NCBI GenBank assembly: GCA_002413705.1
Contig: DHXN01000015.1
Coordinates: forward strand, 33,344 to 74,361
DNA: 41,018 bases
Reading direction: 5' to 3'
DNA from: Candidatus Nomurabacteria bacterium UBA5155
GTDB lineage: Bacteria; Patescibacteriota; Minisyncoccia; Phycocordibacterales; UBA9973
Part shown: piece after piece, positions 1-7,055 of the stretch
Layout: each line of letters begins with the position of its first letter
Position numbering within the stretch: position 1 is the stretch's first letter
Position numbers and translations under genes: made by a program
The notes under the pieces: generated by a model
Database searches by the model: none
Told to the model about the DNA's origin: nothing
What the model saw: the letters and a program-made list of their open reading frames with translations, nothing else

Positions 1-68
1 ACGTATTATTATAAGCATCTTGTTTCAGGAGCTTGTCATTAATAAATTTTAGTAAAAAATAAGAGATG

Positions 69-193
69 TACCCGCTACTTGCAGTATTATTATTTGAGAA
101 AAACTTGCGCAGTGTGACTGACACGAGCACAGCAAAAATTCAGCAGAGTTTTATGCGTTTTTTCTCAAATAATAATACTGCAAGTAGCGGGTA
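69..193. repeat. Perfect 35-bp inverted repeat, MITE-like element
   Basis: The arms at 69-103 and 159-193 are exact reverse complements over 35 bp and enclose a 55-nt spacer. The outermost dinucleotide on each side is TA, so the unit can be read as a 121-bp element (71-191) with 33-bp terminal repeats beginning CCCGCTACTT, flanked by TA. A TA duplication is the insertion signature of IS630/Tc1-mariner elements, so a non-autonomous MITE is a reasonable reading. TA is its own reverse complement, however, so the flank alone does not prove duplication. The spacer has a small internal hairpin (GTGT/ACAC) and no gene. A structured RNA or an assembly fold-back artefact are alternatives. The rest of 1-232 is AT-rich and shows no gene. 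Confidence 0.6.
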
Positions 194-232
194 TGATGAT
201 TAGATATTAAATTAATATATAAAATAAATAAT

Positions 233-640
233 ATGAACCAAACAACAAAAATAATTAGTATCGCGGTAGTAGTGGCAGTCATATTCTTCTTTGCAGGAAA
301 TGCGTACGGCAAGCACAAAGCGGCAAACGCTGTGACTGCGACAGTAGGGCAATATGGTTCACGAAGCGGAGGATTTGCAGGCGGTATGCGCGGTGGCGCT
401 GGCGGTGGAATAGTCAGCGGTACGGTAGTGAGTGCAGATGCAAATAGTATCACTGTGCAAAGTGGCACGGCCGGATCAAAAATTGTTTTGGTCTCACCCA
501 GCACAACAGTTGCAAAATCAGTGACAGGATCACTTGCCGATATTGCTGTCGGTTCAACTGTGACAGTAATCGGTACTGCAAACAGTGATGGCAGTGTCAG
601 TGCGACTTCTGTCCAAATTCGCCCAACTGGTGGAAAATAA
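233..640 (+). CDS. DUF5666-like membrane-anchored protein
   Basis: A 135-aa protein. Residues 6-24 form a hydrophobic membrane anchor or signal segment ending in AGNAYG, so the rest is probably outside the membrane. Residues 45-60 are Gly-rich. From about 60 to 132 there is a small beta-rich domain with the pattern GTVVSADANSITVQ, then IVLVSPSTTVAK, then IAVGSTVTVIG, and a final SVSATSVQIRP strand. This order (GxV.. SITV.. T.V.. ..GxxVxV.G ..G...A..I.I) is typical of the OB-like DUF5666 domain, whose biochemical role is unknown. The gene starts 39 nt after the inverted-repeat element and ends 6 nt before a strong terminator, so it appears monocistronic. There is no Shine-Dalgarno before the ATG. 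Confidence 0.75.
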   Translation: MNQTTKIISIAVVVAVIFFFAGNAYGKHKAANAVTATVGQYGSRSGGFAGGMRGGAGGGIVSGTVVSADANSITVQSGTAGSKIVLVSPSTTVAKSVTGSLADIAVGSTVTVIGTANSDGSVSATSVQIRPTGGK

Positions 641-646
641 TTGATC

Positions 647-676
647 AAAACCCGCTTCTATAAGAAGCGGGTTTTT
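647..676 (+). terminator. Intrinsic terminator after the DUF5666 gene
   Basis: Perfect 13-bp arms AAAACCCGCTTCT and AGAAGCGGGTTTT are separated by the triloop ATA and followed by a T-run. The hairpin begins 6 nt after the preceding stop codon. Confidence 0.9.
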
Positions 677-684
677 GGTATAAT
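676..684 (+). promoter_or_regulatory. Extended -10 promoter (TGgTATAAT) for the 84-aa gene
   Basis: TG-g-TATAAT directly follows the T-tract of the upstream terminator and ends 6 nt before the ATG at 691. Transcription would begin at about the A of the start codon, giving a leaderless mRNA. Any -35 would lie in the terminator hairpin and is not recognisable. Confidence 0.7.
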
Positions 685-690
685 AAAAAT

Positions 691-945
691 ATGAATGCAA
701 TATCAAACGCCAATATGTTCTTCGCAATTTCCTCAATAGGATTTATTCTAATTTTCATATTAATAATAGTTGCATTGCTGTATCTGATCAGTCTACTTAA
801 AAGCATCGCTCGCATCAGTGCCAAGATTGAAAAGGATATGGATAATATCAGCGATACTGCCAAGGATTTTGTGATGCGATTGTGGGACAGTAGAATTTTC
901 TCGTGGATATTTGGCAAAAAAAAGAAACGCAAAACTATTGAATAG
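691..945 (+). CDS. Small membrane protein, single N-terminal TM
   Basis: An 84-aa protein of unknown function. Residues 9-37 form one long hydrophobic segment (FFAISSIGFILIFILIIVAL and onward). A predicted amphipathic helix (about 38-60, SIARISAKIEKDMDNISDTA) follows, then an aromatic and basic tail ending in KKKKRKTIE. The layout recalls short DUF948-type membrane proteins with a cytoplasmic coil, but the similarity is too weak to name a family. A -10 box 6 nt upstream supports the ATG at 691 as a leaderless start. The next in-frame ATG at 715 would cut into the TM segment. It is the first of three consecutive small membrane-protein genes. Confidence 0.7.
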   Translation: MNAISNANMFFAISSIGFILIFILIIVALLYLISLLKSIARISAKIEKDMDNISDTAKDFVMRLWDSRIFSWIFGKKKKRKTIE

Positions 946-954
946 TGCTATAAT
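946..954 (+). promoter_or_regulatory. Extended -10 promoter (TGcTATAAT) for the YtxH-like gene
   Basis: TG-c-TATAAT overlaps nothing coding and follows the stop at 943-945 immediately. The predicted start is near 961, giving a leader of about 24 nt before the ATG at 985. Confidence 0.7.
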
Positions 955-984
955 TAACAGATATCAGTAATAGTGCAAAATAGT

Positions 985-1404
985 ATGGCAATAAAAAAAC
1001 AAGTAAAAAAAGACAGCTCATCTACGGGAACAGCAGTAGTTGTGGGGGCAGGAGTGATCGCGCTTGCTGCAGCCTCATATTTCTTCTTCGGTCCTGAAGG
1101 GAAAAAGAATCGTCACAATCTCAAAGGATGGATGGTGAAAATGAAAGGAGAAGTAATTGAAAAAATCGAAAATGCTGAACACATGACCGAAGCGGCGTAT
1201 GAAAAAATTGTTGATGCTGTTGCAGTAAAGTATGCAAAGGCCGGCAAGATCAGTGAAGCAGAAATTCGTCTTTTTGCAACTATGCTCAAACAGCAATGGA
1301 AAGGTATTGTGAAGTCTCACAACAAAAGTGCCGCAGTAAAAAAAGCAGTGAAGACTGTTACAAAAAAAGTCACTACTAAAAAAGCAGTTAAAAAGACTAA
1401 ATAA
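985..1404 (+). CDS. YtxH-like membrane protein with Lys/Ala-rich tail
   Basis: A 139-aa protein. After a basic N-terminus (MAIKKQVKKDSSSTG) comes one TM or glycine-zipper segment (TAVVVGAGVIALAAASYFFF), then the GPEGKKNR motif typical of the YtxH-type layout. A charged helical domain of about 75 residues follows. The C-terminal 30 residues are almost entirely K, A, V and T (KKAVKTVTKKVTTKKAVKKT), a histone H1-like tail able to bind nucleic acid or acidic polymers. The function is unknown; YtxH proteins are linked to envelope stress in other bacteria. A GTG at 973 is in frame, but the ATG at 985 fits the protein's basic start better. Confidence 0.65.
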   Translation: MAIKKQVKKDSSSTGTAVVVGAGVIALAAASYFFFGPEGKKNRHNLKGWMVKMKGEVIEKIENAEHMTEAAYEKIVDAVAVKYAKAGKISEAEIRLFATMLKQQWKGIVKSHNKSAAVKKAVKTVTKKVTTKKAVKKTK

Positions 1405-1419
1405 TAAAGAGTTATTTGT

Positions 1420-1566
1420 ATGTTAATTGATATCGCAATTCTATTAATTATTCTATGGTTCCTCGGATTGATCGGTGTCTATACACTTGGTTATTATATC
1501 CATATCTTACTGATTGTAGCGGTAGTGTTGATTATCATTCGAGCTATTCGCGGAGATCCAATGTAA
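1420..1566 (+). CDS. lmo0937/DUF5670-like small membrane protein
   Basis: A 48-aa protein starting MLIDIAILLIILWFLGLIGV and ending RAIRGDPM, with two hydrophobic segments around a short YTLGYYIHIL turn. Length and pattern (LWFLGL, then YTLG..IHILL, then a final R.I.G) match the lmo0937 family of tiny membrane proteins, seen in many genomes near stress genes and without known biochemistry. It lies 15 nt after the YtxH-like gene and 12 nt before mutY, probably in the same transcript. The ATG at 1420 has no ribosome binding site. Confidence 0.7.
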   Translation: MLIDIAILLIILWFLGLIGVYTLGYYIHILLIVAVVLIIIRAIRGDPM

Positions 1567-1578
1567 TAAAAAACTTCC

Positions 1579-2430
1579 GTGTTTATACAGACAGTAAAAG
1601 AGTATTACCATAAACATGGCCGGCATGATTTGCCGTGGCGGATGACCACTGATCCATACAAGATTGTTGTATCCGAGATCATGTTGCAACAAACGCAAGT
1701 CAGCAGGGTGATTGAAAAATATTATACTTTTTTGAAAGCATTTCCAACAGTGCAAGTACTTGCGAATGCGTCATTGCAACAAGTGTTATTGCAATGGAGC
1801 GGACTGGGATACAATCGCCGTGCCAGATTTTTGCACCAGATGGCGCAGACTGTCGTGAAAGAAAAAAGTGGCGTGTTTCCAAAACATTTTGATGAGCTTT
1901 TAGAACTGCCCGGCATCGGACACTATACAGCCGGAGCAATATGTGCATTTGCATACAATAAACCGATTACCATCATTGAAACAAATATCCGTACAGTATT
2001 TTTGTATCATTTTTTTAATAATTCAAAAGAGGCACAGCACGATGGTTTAGTGAAAGTTGCCGATAGTGAACTGCTGCCATTGATTGAAAAAACACTGGAT
2101 CAAAACAATCCTCGCGAGTGGTACTGGGCGCTGATGGACTACGGTTCATATTTGAAATCACAAGGCATAAAAATTCATCGCAGCAGCACGCACTATAAAA
2201 AACAAACCACATTCAAAGGTTCGTTGCGAGAAGTACGCGGAGCAATTATTAAAATGCTGACCAAACATTCCGCCACTGTTTTACAAGTACAAAAAAGTAC
2301 TGGTTTTGAAATTGATCGTATTGAAGAGGCAGTACAAATACTTATCAAAGAGGGAATTATCGGTAAAAAGATTAAATATAGTACAATAGAGTCATGTCGC
2401 ACAGATATCGTCATTTTATCTATATTCTAA
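1579..2430 (+). CDS. mutY: MutY-like A/G-specific adenine glycosylase lacking the Fe-S cluster
   Basis: A 283-aa HhH-GPD DNA glycosylase that would excise adenine opposite 8-oxoguanine. Residues 14-40 carry GRHDLPWR and SEIMLQQTQV, in which E33 is the general-acid Glu of MutY. The helix-hairpin-helix is LPGIGHYTAGAI at 110-121. The catalytic Asp is replaced by Glu in ITIIETNIRTV (E134; the usual pattern is LDGNVKRV). The C-x6-C-x2-C-x5-C cluster ligands expected after ALMDYGSYLKS are absent; that stretch reads QGIKIHRSSTHYKKQ. The NUDIX-like C-terminal domain is also missing, and a short winged-helix-like tail (about 215-270) takes its place. The start is GTG; a stop lies four codons upstream in frame. 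The 3' end overlaps the protease gene by 37 nt. Confidence 0.85.
   Translation: MFIQTVKEYYHKHGRHDLPWRMTTDPYKIVVSEIMLQQTQVSRVIEKYYTFLKAFPTVQVLANASLQQVLLQWSGLGYNRRARFLHQMAQTVVKEKSGVFPKHFDELLELPGIGHYTAGAICAFAYNKPITIIETNIRTVFLYHFFNNSKEAQHDGLVKVADSELLPLIEKTLDQNNPREWYWALMDYGSYLKSQGIKIHRSSTHYKKQTTFKGSLREVRGAIIKMLTKHSATVLQVQKSTGFEIDRIEEAVQILIKEGIIGKKIKYSTIESCRTDIVILSIF
2382..2387 (+). promoter_or_regulatory. -10 box (TACAAT) inside mutY for the protease gene
   Basis: AGTACAATAGAGTCATG places the -10 box 6 nt before the ATG at 2394. Nearly the same 17-mer (one base different) precedes the small gene at 37029. A leaderless transcript from within the mutY 3' end is implied. Confidence 0.55.
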
Positions 2431-3287
2431 GAATGATACTGATCAGTGTTGTATCATCACTGGTAGTGGTTGGCATAGTTGGGGTGGTAGGGTGGCACTA
2501 TCGTGCACGCCTTGCGCGAGTACTGTTTGCGACACTGCCTCATATTGCTACACCTGTCATACCGCTTGCTCCGGTACTTTCTGTCGTTACTCAGACACAA
2601 GTCACTGCACCAATTGTTGTACCAACGCCGACTGTGGCTACCGCTGTCGCAAAAGTAAATCGAAGTGTTGTTTCCATCGAAGTCGGGCAAACCGTGCCTT
2701 CGTACATTGTAAATGCAGATGGCACTATTGGTCAGAGTAGTATCGTGGAGACTATCGGTGGCGGAAGCGGATTTTTTGTCACCAGAAGTGGTGTTATTGT
2801 AACCAATAAACATGTCGTGAATTTTGATAATGCTTCTTTCACGATAGTGACTTCGTCAGGTAAAAAATATACTGCTACAGTATTGGCAAAAGATCCTGTG
2901 CTTGATATCGCACTGTTGAAAATTCAAAACAGTACCGCAATATTTTCTCCCGTGACATTTGGTAACTCAGACTCATTGCAGCTCGGACAAAGTGTTGTGG
3001 CTATCGGCTATGCGCTGGGACAATTGCAAAATTCAATTTCTGCCGGCATTGTTTCAGGTTTGGGTCGTGACATTACCGCCGGAGACGCGGCCAATAATTC
3101 TGTAGAACAACTGGCCAAGCTGATTCAAACCGATGCCGCCATCAATCCTGGAAATTCCGGTGGACCACTGCTGACACTCGACGGCACCGTGATCGGTATC
3201 AACGTCGCCACTGCCACCGGTTCACAAAGCATCGGCTTTGCATTGCCGATCAACAGTGTGCGATCTTTTATTACCAAAAACGATTAG
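2394..3287 (+). CDS. HtrA/DegP-like trypsin-family serine protease without PDZ domain
   Basis: A 297-aa membrane-anchored serine protease. Residues 12-33 form the TM anchor; a Pro/Val/Thr-rich linker runs to about 80; the trypsin-like S1C domain spans about 82-293. The catalytic triad is visible as H140 (VTNKHVV), D171 (DPVLDIALLKI) and S255 (NPGNSGGPL). Family features GGGSGFFV and IGFALPINSV are also present. HtrA proteases usually end in one or two PDZ domains; here the protein stops right after the protease domain. It probably degrades or processes misfolded envelope proteins outside the membrane. The start at 2394 is favoured by the -10 box 6 nt upstream; an ATG at 2433, just past the mutY stop, is the alternative. 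Confidence 0.92.
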   Translation: MSHRYRHFIYILRMILISVVSSLVVVGIVGVVGWHYRARLARVLFATLPHIATPVIPLAPVLSVVTQTQVTAPIVVPTPTVATAVAKVNRSVVSIEVGQTVPSYIVNADGTIGQSSIVETIGGGSGFFVTRSGVIVTNKHVVNFDNASFTIVTSSGKKYTATVLAKDPVLDIALLKIQNSTAIFSPVTFGNSDSLQLGQSVVAIGYALGQLQNSISAGIVSGLGRDITAGDAANNSVEQLAKLIQTDAAINPGNSGGPLLTLDGTVIGINVATATGSQSIGFALPINSVRSFITKND

Positions 3288-3331
3288 AAAATTTTTAGAA
3301 TAACTTCAAATATTCTTGATGACTGAATGGG

Positions 3332-3337
3332 TACAAT
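3332..3337 (+). promoter_or_regulatory. -10 box (TACAAT) for the NYN gene
   Basis: GGGTACAATAGGTATCCATG places the -10 box 8 nt before the ATG at 3346, again close to leaderless. There is no clear -35. Confidence 0.5.
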
Positions 3338-3345
3338 AGGTATCC

Positions 3346-3900
3346 ATGGAAATTATTTCAAGTGAAGAAAATAAAAAAGTAAATATTGCTTATATTGATG
3401 CGGCAAATCTTGATCAAGCCCTCAAAATTATGGAATGGAAGCTTGATTATAAAAGGTTTCGAGTCTGGCTTAAAGAAAAATATCGCGTTGAACGCGCGTA
3501 TATTTTTATAGGTTTTATTAAGAGAAATAAAAACTTATATAACTATTTTCAGGAAAGCGGTTTTCTTCTTATATACAAAGATGTCTTATATCAAAAAGGT
3601 ATAATAAAAGGGAATTGTGATTCAGATTTATTGATGCAGGCAGTACAAGATTTTTACGAAGGAGATCTTAATAGAGCTGTGCTTGTTGCAAGTGATGGTG
3701 ATTATGCACCTTTAGTAAAAGTTTTAAAAAATAGAAAGCAGATTGAAGTAATAATATCTCCCGCTTCTGTAAAACATTGTTCAATTTTATTAAAAAGAAC
3801 AAATGTGACGATTGCTTATCTGGCTAACCAAAGATCATCTGTTGAGATGATAGTAGAGCCAGAAAATAAAAAGGCCTCCGATACGGACGAAACCGTATAA
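3346..3900 (+). CDS. NYN-domain (LabA/DUF88, PIN-like) protein, putative RNase
   Basis: A 184-aa protein of the NYN branch of PIN-like nucleases. Acidic residues sit in the expected motifs: D18 in IAYIDAANLD, D92 and D94 in KGNCDSDLLMQAV, and D117 and D119 in VLVASDGDYAPLVK. The following VIISPA strand and LLKRTNVTIAYL helix complete the fold. Such proteins are thought to cut RNA using divalent metal, but the target is unknown. The coding sequence is visibly more AT-rich than its neighbours and stands alone between its own promoter and a long terminator whose hairpin overlaps the stop codon. This suggests an acquired cassette. The C-terminal 25 residues are acidic and probably disordered. Confidence 0.85.
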   Translation: MEIISSEENKKVNIAYIDAANLDQALKIMEWKLDYKRFRVWLKEKYRVERAYIFIGFIKRNKNLYNYFQESGFLLIYKDVLYQKGIIKGNCDSDLLMQAVQDFYEGDLNRAVLVASDGDYAPLVKVLKNRKQIEVIISPASVKHCSILLKRTNVTIAYLANQRSSVEMIVEPENKKASDTDETV

Positions 3901-3911
3901 GAGTCCTTTTT
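3868..3911. terminator. Bidirectional terminator hairpin
   Basis: Interrupted stem: AAAAAGG pairs with CCTTTTT, CTC with GAG, and ATACGG with CCGTAT around ACGAAA. It overlaps the 3' end of the NYN gene and has T-runs on both strands, so it can stop plus-strand transcription of the NYN gene and minus-strand transcription from 3982 or from the MFS gene. Confidence 0.85.
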
Positions 3912-3982
3912 GTCGTAAAAAGTACTTGTCTTCAGTTTTAGAGATTTCTCCCGTATCCGAACAAGTCTTTCGACCCAAGTAC
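3868..3982 (-). ncRNA. Candidate structured small RNA (about 115 nt)
   Basis: On the minus strand a complete -35 and extended -10 lie at 4018-3989, and the bidirectional terminator closes the unit at 3868. Between them no reading frame is evident but there is base-pairing: GTACTTG with CAAGTAC as a closing stem; GGTC-GAAA-GACT as a hairpin with a GNRA-type GAAA loop; TTCGG with CTGAA around a GAG-AAAT-CTC hairpin. The segment GGATACGG near 3953 can also pair with CCGTATC of the terminator 3' arm, competing with the terminator stem. This resembles an aptamer plus expression platform, but no gene follows in that direction; the transcript would end antisense to the NYN 3' end. No known family is recognised. 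Confidence 0.45.
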
Positions 3983-3988
3983 AACACA

Positions 3989-4018
3989 ATCGTATCAAAT
4001 TAAAGTTATGATTGTCAA
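3989..4018 (-). promoter_or_regulatory. Promoter TTGACA-18-TACGAT with TGa extension, minus strand
   Basis: On the minus strand a consensus TTGACA (4018-4013) is 18 nt from TACGAT (3994-3989), preceded by TGa. The -35 overlaps the MFS stop codon. The expected start is near 3982, reading into the candidate small RNA. Confidence 0.6.
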
Positions 4019-5148
4019 TCACTTTTTATAAGTCTCAGTGTATATATTGCTCCGAAAAAAAGCATACCGCCAAGAGAAATGAACAGTGCGGTGTACGAAG
4101 TTTCAGAGATAATAATCCAGCCAAGCAATGGCGCAATGATATAAGCCAATGGGTACATCATGCGATAGACACCGACGATACCCTCATCACGATCAGTGAT
4201 TTGTTTGAAGAAATATGTTTCTGAAAGCACTTCCACCATACAGATACCGACACGCGTGCCAAAGAGTACTGCGGTGTACAGCACGATATCGTGACTATGT
4301 ATCAATGCAAACGCTATGGTACTGATCGAAGCGATACTAAACCCCAAAATCAGCAAACCTTTCTCGCCGATATGATCCGCCAATCTTCCGATCGGATATT
4401 GCAATATGATAAATGCTGTCAGCATAATAGAAAAAGCAATGCCGATTTGTTGCCAACTAAAATGAAGCACAGTGTACATATATAATGGCGTAAACAATGT
4501 CATCCAGACATAGAAAAATTGCAAAAGAAAATTAAGTGTGACACCGCGACGAAGCGATGGCGAGAGACGAATGGTGGTCCAGGCGATAGGGATAGCGGTG
4601 GAAGTATAAGGACGATCAATGAATGATCGCTGACTACCAAGGATGATACCCGCAGCTATGAAGAGTAATGAAGCAGCCACTATGTAGACACTATGAAAAC
4701 CGATGCGTTGCACCAAGAAACCGGCAATGATTGGCATCAATGCAATGGCGGTGTTGTTGATGGTCAGATAGCTGCCACGAGTGTAGCCCATGCTTTGGCT
4801 GTGCGCGTAGTGCGCCACAAAGAGGTCATTACAGTACCACACTGTGCCACTGAGTGCTGTGTAGATCACAAACACGCCGGCAAATGTCATAGCAGTACTG
4901 GTGCCAAGTATCAGCAATGCAACGGCCAGCAGTATAAAAATACTGGTGGCAGTTTTTACCAATCCATATTTTTTCACGACATACGGCAAACAAAACAACA
5001 GCACCAGCGATCCTGCCGCGCCACATACATACAAAAGACTGGTGTATGTGGCACCGACAAAACCGGACAGCACTGTTGAGTTGATATACATCACCACTGA
5101 GAGGTGAGCGAAGAAAAGAAATGAGGTGAAAAAAACTGACCGCAACAT
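4015..5148 (-). CDS. Major facilitator superfamily permease
   Basis: A 377-aa integral membrane protein with about twelve hydrophobic helices in two halves, a little short for an MFS carrier. The loop after helix 8 has the MFS motif-A-like sequence IGRLADHIGEKG; the equivalent loop in the first half is degenerate (PYVVKKYGLVKT). The substrate cannot be told; drug or sugar efflux is common for such proteins. It is the last gene of the minus-strand series and starts 12 nt after the RNase J stop, so it is probably co-transcribed with rnj. Transcription would end at the bidirectional hairpin at 3868-3911. Confidence 0.88.
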   Translation of the reverse strand: MLRSVFFTSFLFFAHLSVVMYINSTVLSGFVGATYTSLLYVCGAAGSLVLLFCLPYVVKKYGLVKTATSIFILLAVALLILGTSTAMTFAGVFVIYTALSGTVWYCNDLFVAHYAHSQSMGYTRGSYLTINNTAIALMPIIAGFLVQRIGFHSVYIVAASLLFIAAGIILGSQRSFIDRPYTSTAIPIAWTTIRLSPSLRRGVTLNFLLQFFYVWMTLFTPLYMYTVLHFSWQQIGIAFSIMLTAFIILQYPIGRLADHIGEKGLLILGFSIASISTIAFALIHSHDIVLYTAVLFGTRVGICMVEVLSETYFFKQITDRDEGIVGVYRMMYPLAYIIAPLLGWIIISETSYTALFISLGGMLFFGAIYTLRLIKSD

Positions 5149-5160
5149 GCACGTAGTGTA

Positions 5161-7047
5161 CTATGCAGACAGAATAACCGGTAGCACCAGCGGGCGCTTG
5201 GCAGTTTGCTGGAACAAATATTTCGATACAGTATCAGCAACGATATTTTTTATTTGATCAATATTTGGTTGCTGCTGTCCGCGTGTTTCTTGTTCGATGG
5301 TGCGCTTGATCAAGCCGCGGGTGTGGCGAACAAGTTCTTGTGATTCTTTCAAGTACACGAAGCCGCGTGAAATGATATCAGGAGATTTTTTAAGCAGTCC
5401 TGTCTTGGTATCGAGTAATGCAACGACAACAAACATACCATCTTCGGCCAGCATCTGACGGTCGCGAATAACGACATTTTGTTCGTCACCGACAGAAAAT
5501 CCGTCCACCATCATTGGTGCAGCCGGAGCCTTTTCTTTACGAACGCCGATCTTGGTGCCGTTGTCAGTGATTTCAATGATAGAACCGTTGTCAGGAACTA
5601 CGATATGATCTTCTGCCATACCCATTTCCATCACCAAATCTTTGTGCAGCTGCAAACGATAGTGGTTACCGTGAATCGGAATGAAAAACTTTTCATTGAT
5701 TTTGCGGTGCAGCCAGCGCACATCTTCTTTGTTACCGTGACCGGTTGCGTGAACATATTCTTCACCCGGTGTGCGGTAGCCGATGATTTTAATGCCTTGG
5801 CGTGCGATGCCATCTTTCATTTTTTCAATGGCGCGTTCGTTACCAGGAATGATAGAAGAAGACAAAATAACAGTGTCGCCTTTTTTCAATGAGAAATTCT
5901 TATCTGTTTTATTCGCAGCACGATTGAGTCCTGAAAATTCTTCACCCTGTCCACCTGTTGAAAGAATCAAAATCTTATGCGGTGGATATTTATCAATGTC
6001 AGTCATCGGAATGATTGTATCTTTGGCCGGTTTCAAAAGGCCTGCTTCGATGGCAATATCAATGTTGGTTTTCATTGAGCGTCCGTTCAGCGCCACTTTC
6101 TTGCCCATTTCTTCGGCGGTGTGAATGAGTCCGATCAAGCGAGTGATATGTGAGGCAAAGGCTGCGATGATGATACGCCCGTTGATACGACGCAAGATAT
6201 TTGCCAGTCCTGTGTGTACTTTTGATTCTGCCAGAGAGAACCCTTCATTTTCAATGTTGGTTGAGTCTGTCATCAACACAAGTGTTTTTGCAGTATCAAA
6301 AAATTTGTATTCTTTTTCTTCAGCATCACTGACCACGCCGTCAATCTGATCAAGCTTGTAGTCGCCCGGGTTCACGATCAAACCATACGGTGTTTCGATG
6401 ATCACACCCATGGAGTCGGGGATAGTGTGTGTCACACCCCAGAAGCGAACCTTGATATCGCCAAGGGTCACTTTTTCATCCTTCTCAACAATGATGGTGT
6501 TAATCGGAGGAAGTGTCGGGAATTCACTCTGACGCTTTTTCAACATCAACACACTGAGATTGCGTGAATATACTGGCGGGTTACCAATACGTGAAAGCAC
6601 CAACGGTACGCCGCCGATGTGGTCCAAGTGACCGTGAGTGATGATCAACGCGCGAATTTTATCTTTGCGCTCTTCGAGATAGCGAGTGTTGGGAATGATG
6701 TAGTCCACACCGGGAGTGTTTTCATTTGAGAAGTGCATACCAGCATCGATGACAATGATGTCGTTACCGATTTCAATTGCCGTCATGTTCTTTCCGATTT
6801 CTTCCACGCCACCAAGCGGGATGATGCGAATAGTGCCTGGTTCTGGATCAGGAATATGCGCAGTCTTTCGATCTGCGACATCTGTTGCTCCGTTGACGTG
6901 CACTTCCGGCTTCGGCCATGCGGGACGACGCTGTCTGTCATGCGGACGACGACCGTTTGCAAAAGAGCGCTTTGGCTTGTTGCCTACAGGAGTTGTTTTA
7001 TTAAATTGTCTTTTTTCAGGTTGTACTGAGTTTGTTTGTTGTTCCAT
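5161..7047 (-). CDS. rnj: Ribonuclease J
   Basis: A 628-aa metallo-beta-lactamase/beta-CASP ribonuclease with 5'-3' exonuclease and endonuclease activity in mRNA decay and RNA maturation. The metal-binding motif THGHLDHIGG gives H138, H140, D142 and H143; H207 (GVTHTIPDS) and D229 (NPGDYK) follow. Beta-CASP motifs are ALNGRSM and HATGHGNKEDV, with IPIHGNHYRL after them, and a C-terminal RNase J domain runs to the end. The first 70 residues are a basic, Pro/Gln/Arg-rich, probably disordered extension absent from many RNase J proteins; it may bind RNA. It starts 8 nt after the stop of the substrate-binding protein gene, in one operon. Confidence 0.96.
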   Translation of the reverse strand: MEQQTNSVQPEKRQFNKTTPVGNKPKRSFANGRRPHDRQRRPAWPKPEVHVNGATDVADRKTAHIPDPEPGTIRIIPLGGVEEIGKNMTAIEIGNDIIVIDAGMHFSNENTPGVDYIIPNTRYLEERKDKIRALIITHGHLDHIGGVPLVLSRIGNPPVYSRNLSVLMLKKRQSEFPTLPPINTIIVEKDEKVTLGDIKVRFWGVTHTIPDSMGVIIETPYGLIVNPGDYKLDQIDGVVSDAEEKEYKFFDTAKTLVLMTDSTNIENEGFSLAESKVHTGLANILRRINGRIIIAAFASHITRLIGLIHTAEEMGKKVALNGRSMKTNIDIAIEAGLLKPAKDTIIPMTDIDKYPPHKILILSTGGQGEEFSGLNRAANKTDKNFSLKKGDTVILSSSIIPGNERAIEKMKDGIARQGIKIIGYRTPGEEYVHATGHGNKEDVRWLHRKINEKFFIPIHGNHYRLQLHKDLVMEMGMAEDHIVVPDNGSIIEITDNGTKIGVRKEKAPAAPMMVDGFSVGDEQNVVIRDRQMLAEDGMFVVVALLDTKTGLLKKSPDIISRGFVYLKESQELVRHTRGLIKRTIEQETRGQQQPNIDQIKNIVADTVSKYLFQQTAKRPLVLPVILSA

Positions 7048-7055
7048 AAATGTTA

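Noticed and set aside
151..648. Long open frame on the minus strand opposite the DUF5666 gene.
   Set aside because: Low-complexity Pro/Thr/Val composition mirrors the Gly/Ala/Thr coding strand; the plus-strand frame has domain similarity, a membrane anchor and a terminator right after it.
3920..3945. Plus-strand GTTTTAGAGATTT similar to a Cas9-type repeat start.
   Set aside because: Only one copy, no spacer array, no cas gene in the window.
3911..3982. Hammerhead-ribozyme-like strings on the minus strand (CTGAAGA and GAAA) near a closing stem.
   Set aside because: The GAAA is the loop of a GTC/GAC hairpin rather than a core strand, and no cleavage triplet lies in the required position, so the hammerhead fold is not satisfied in any permuted form I tried.
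5479..5892. Plus-strand open frames inside rnj and elsewhere in the minus-strand block.
   Set aside because: They are antisense to strongly conserved proteins and have atypical composition and no promoter or homology.
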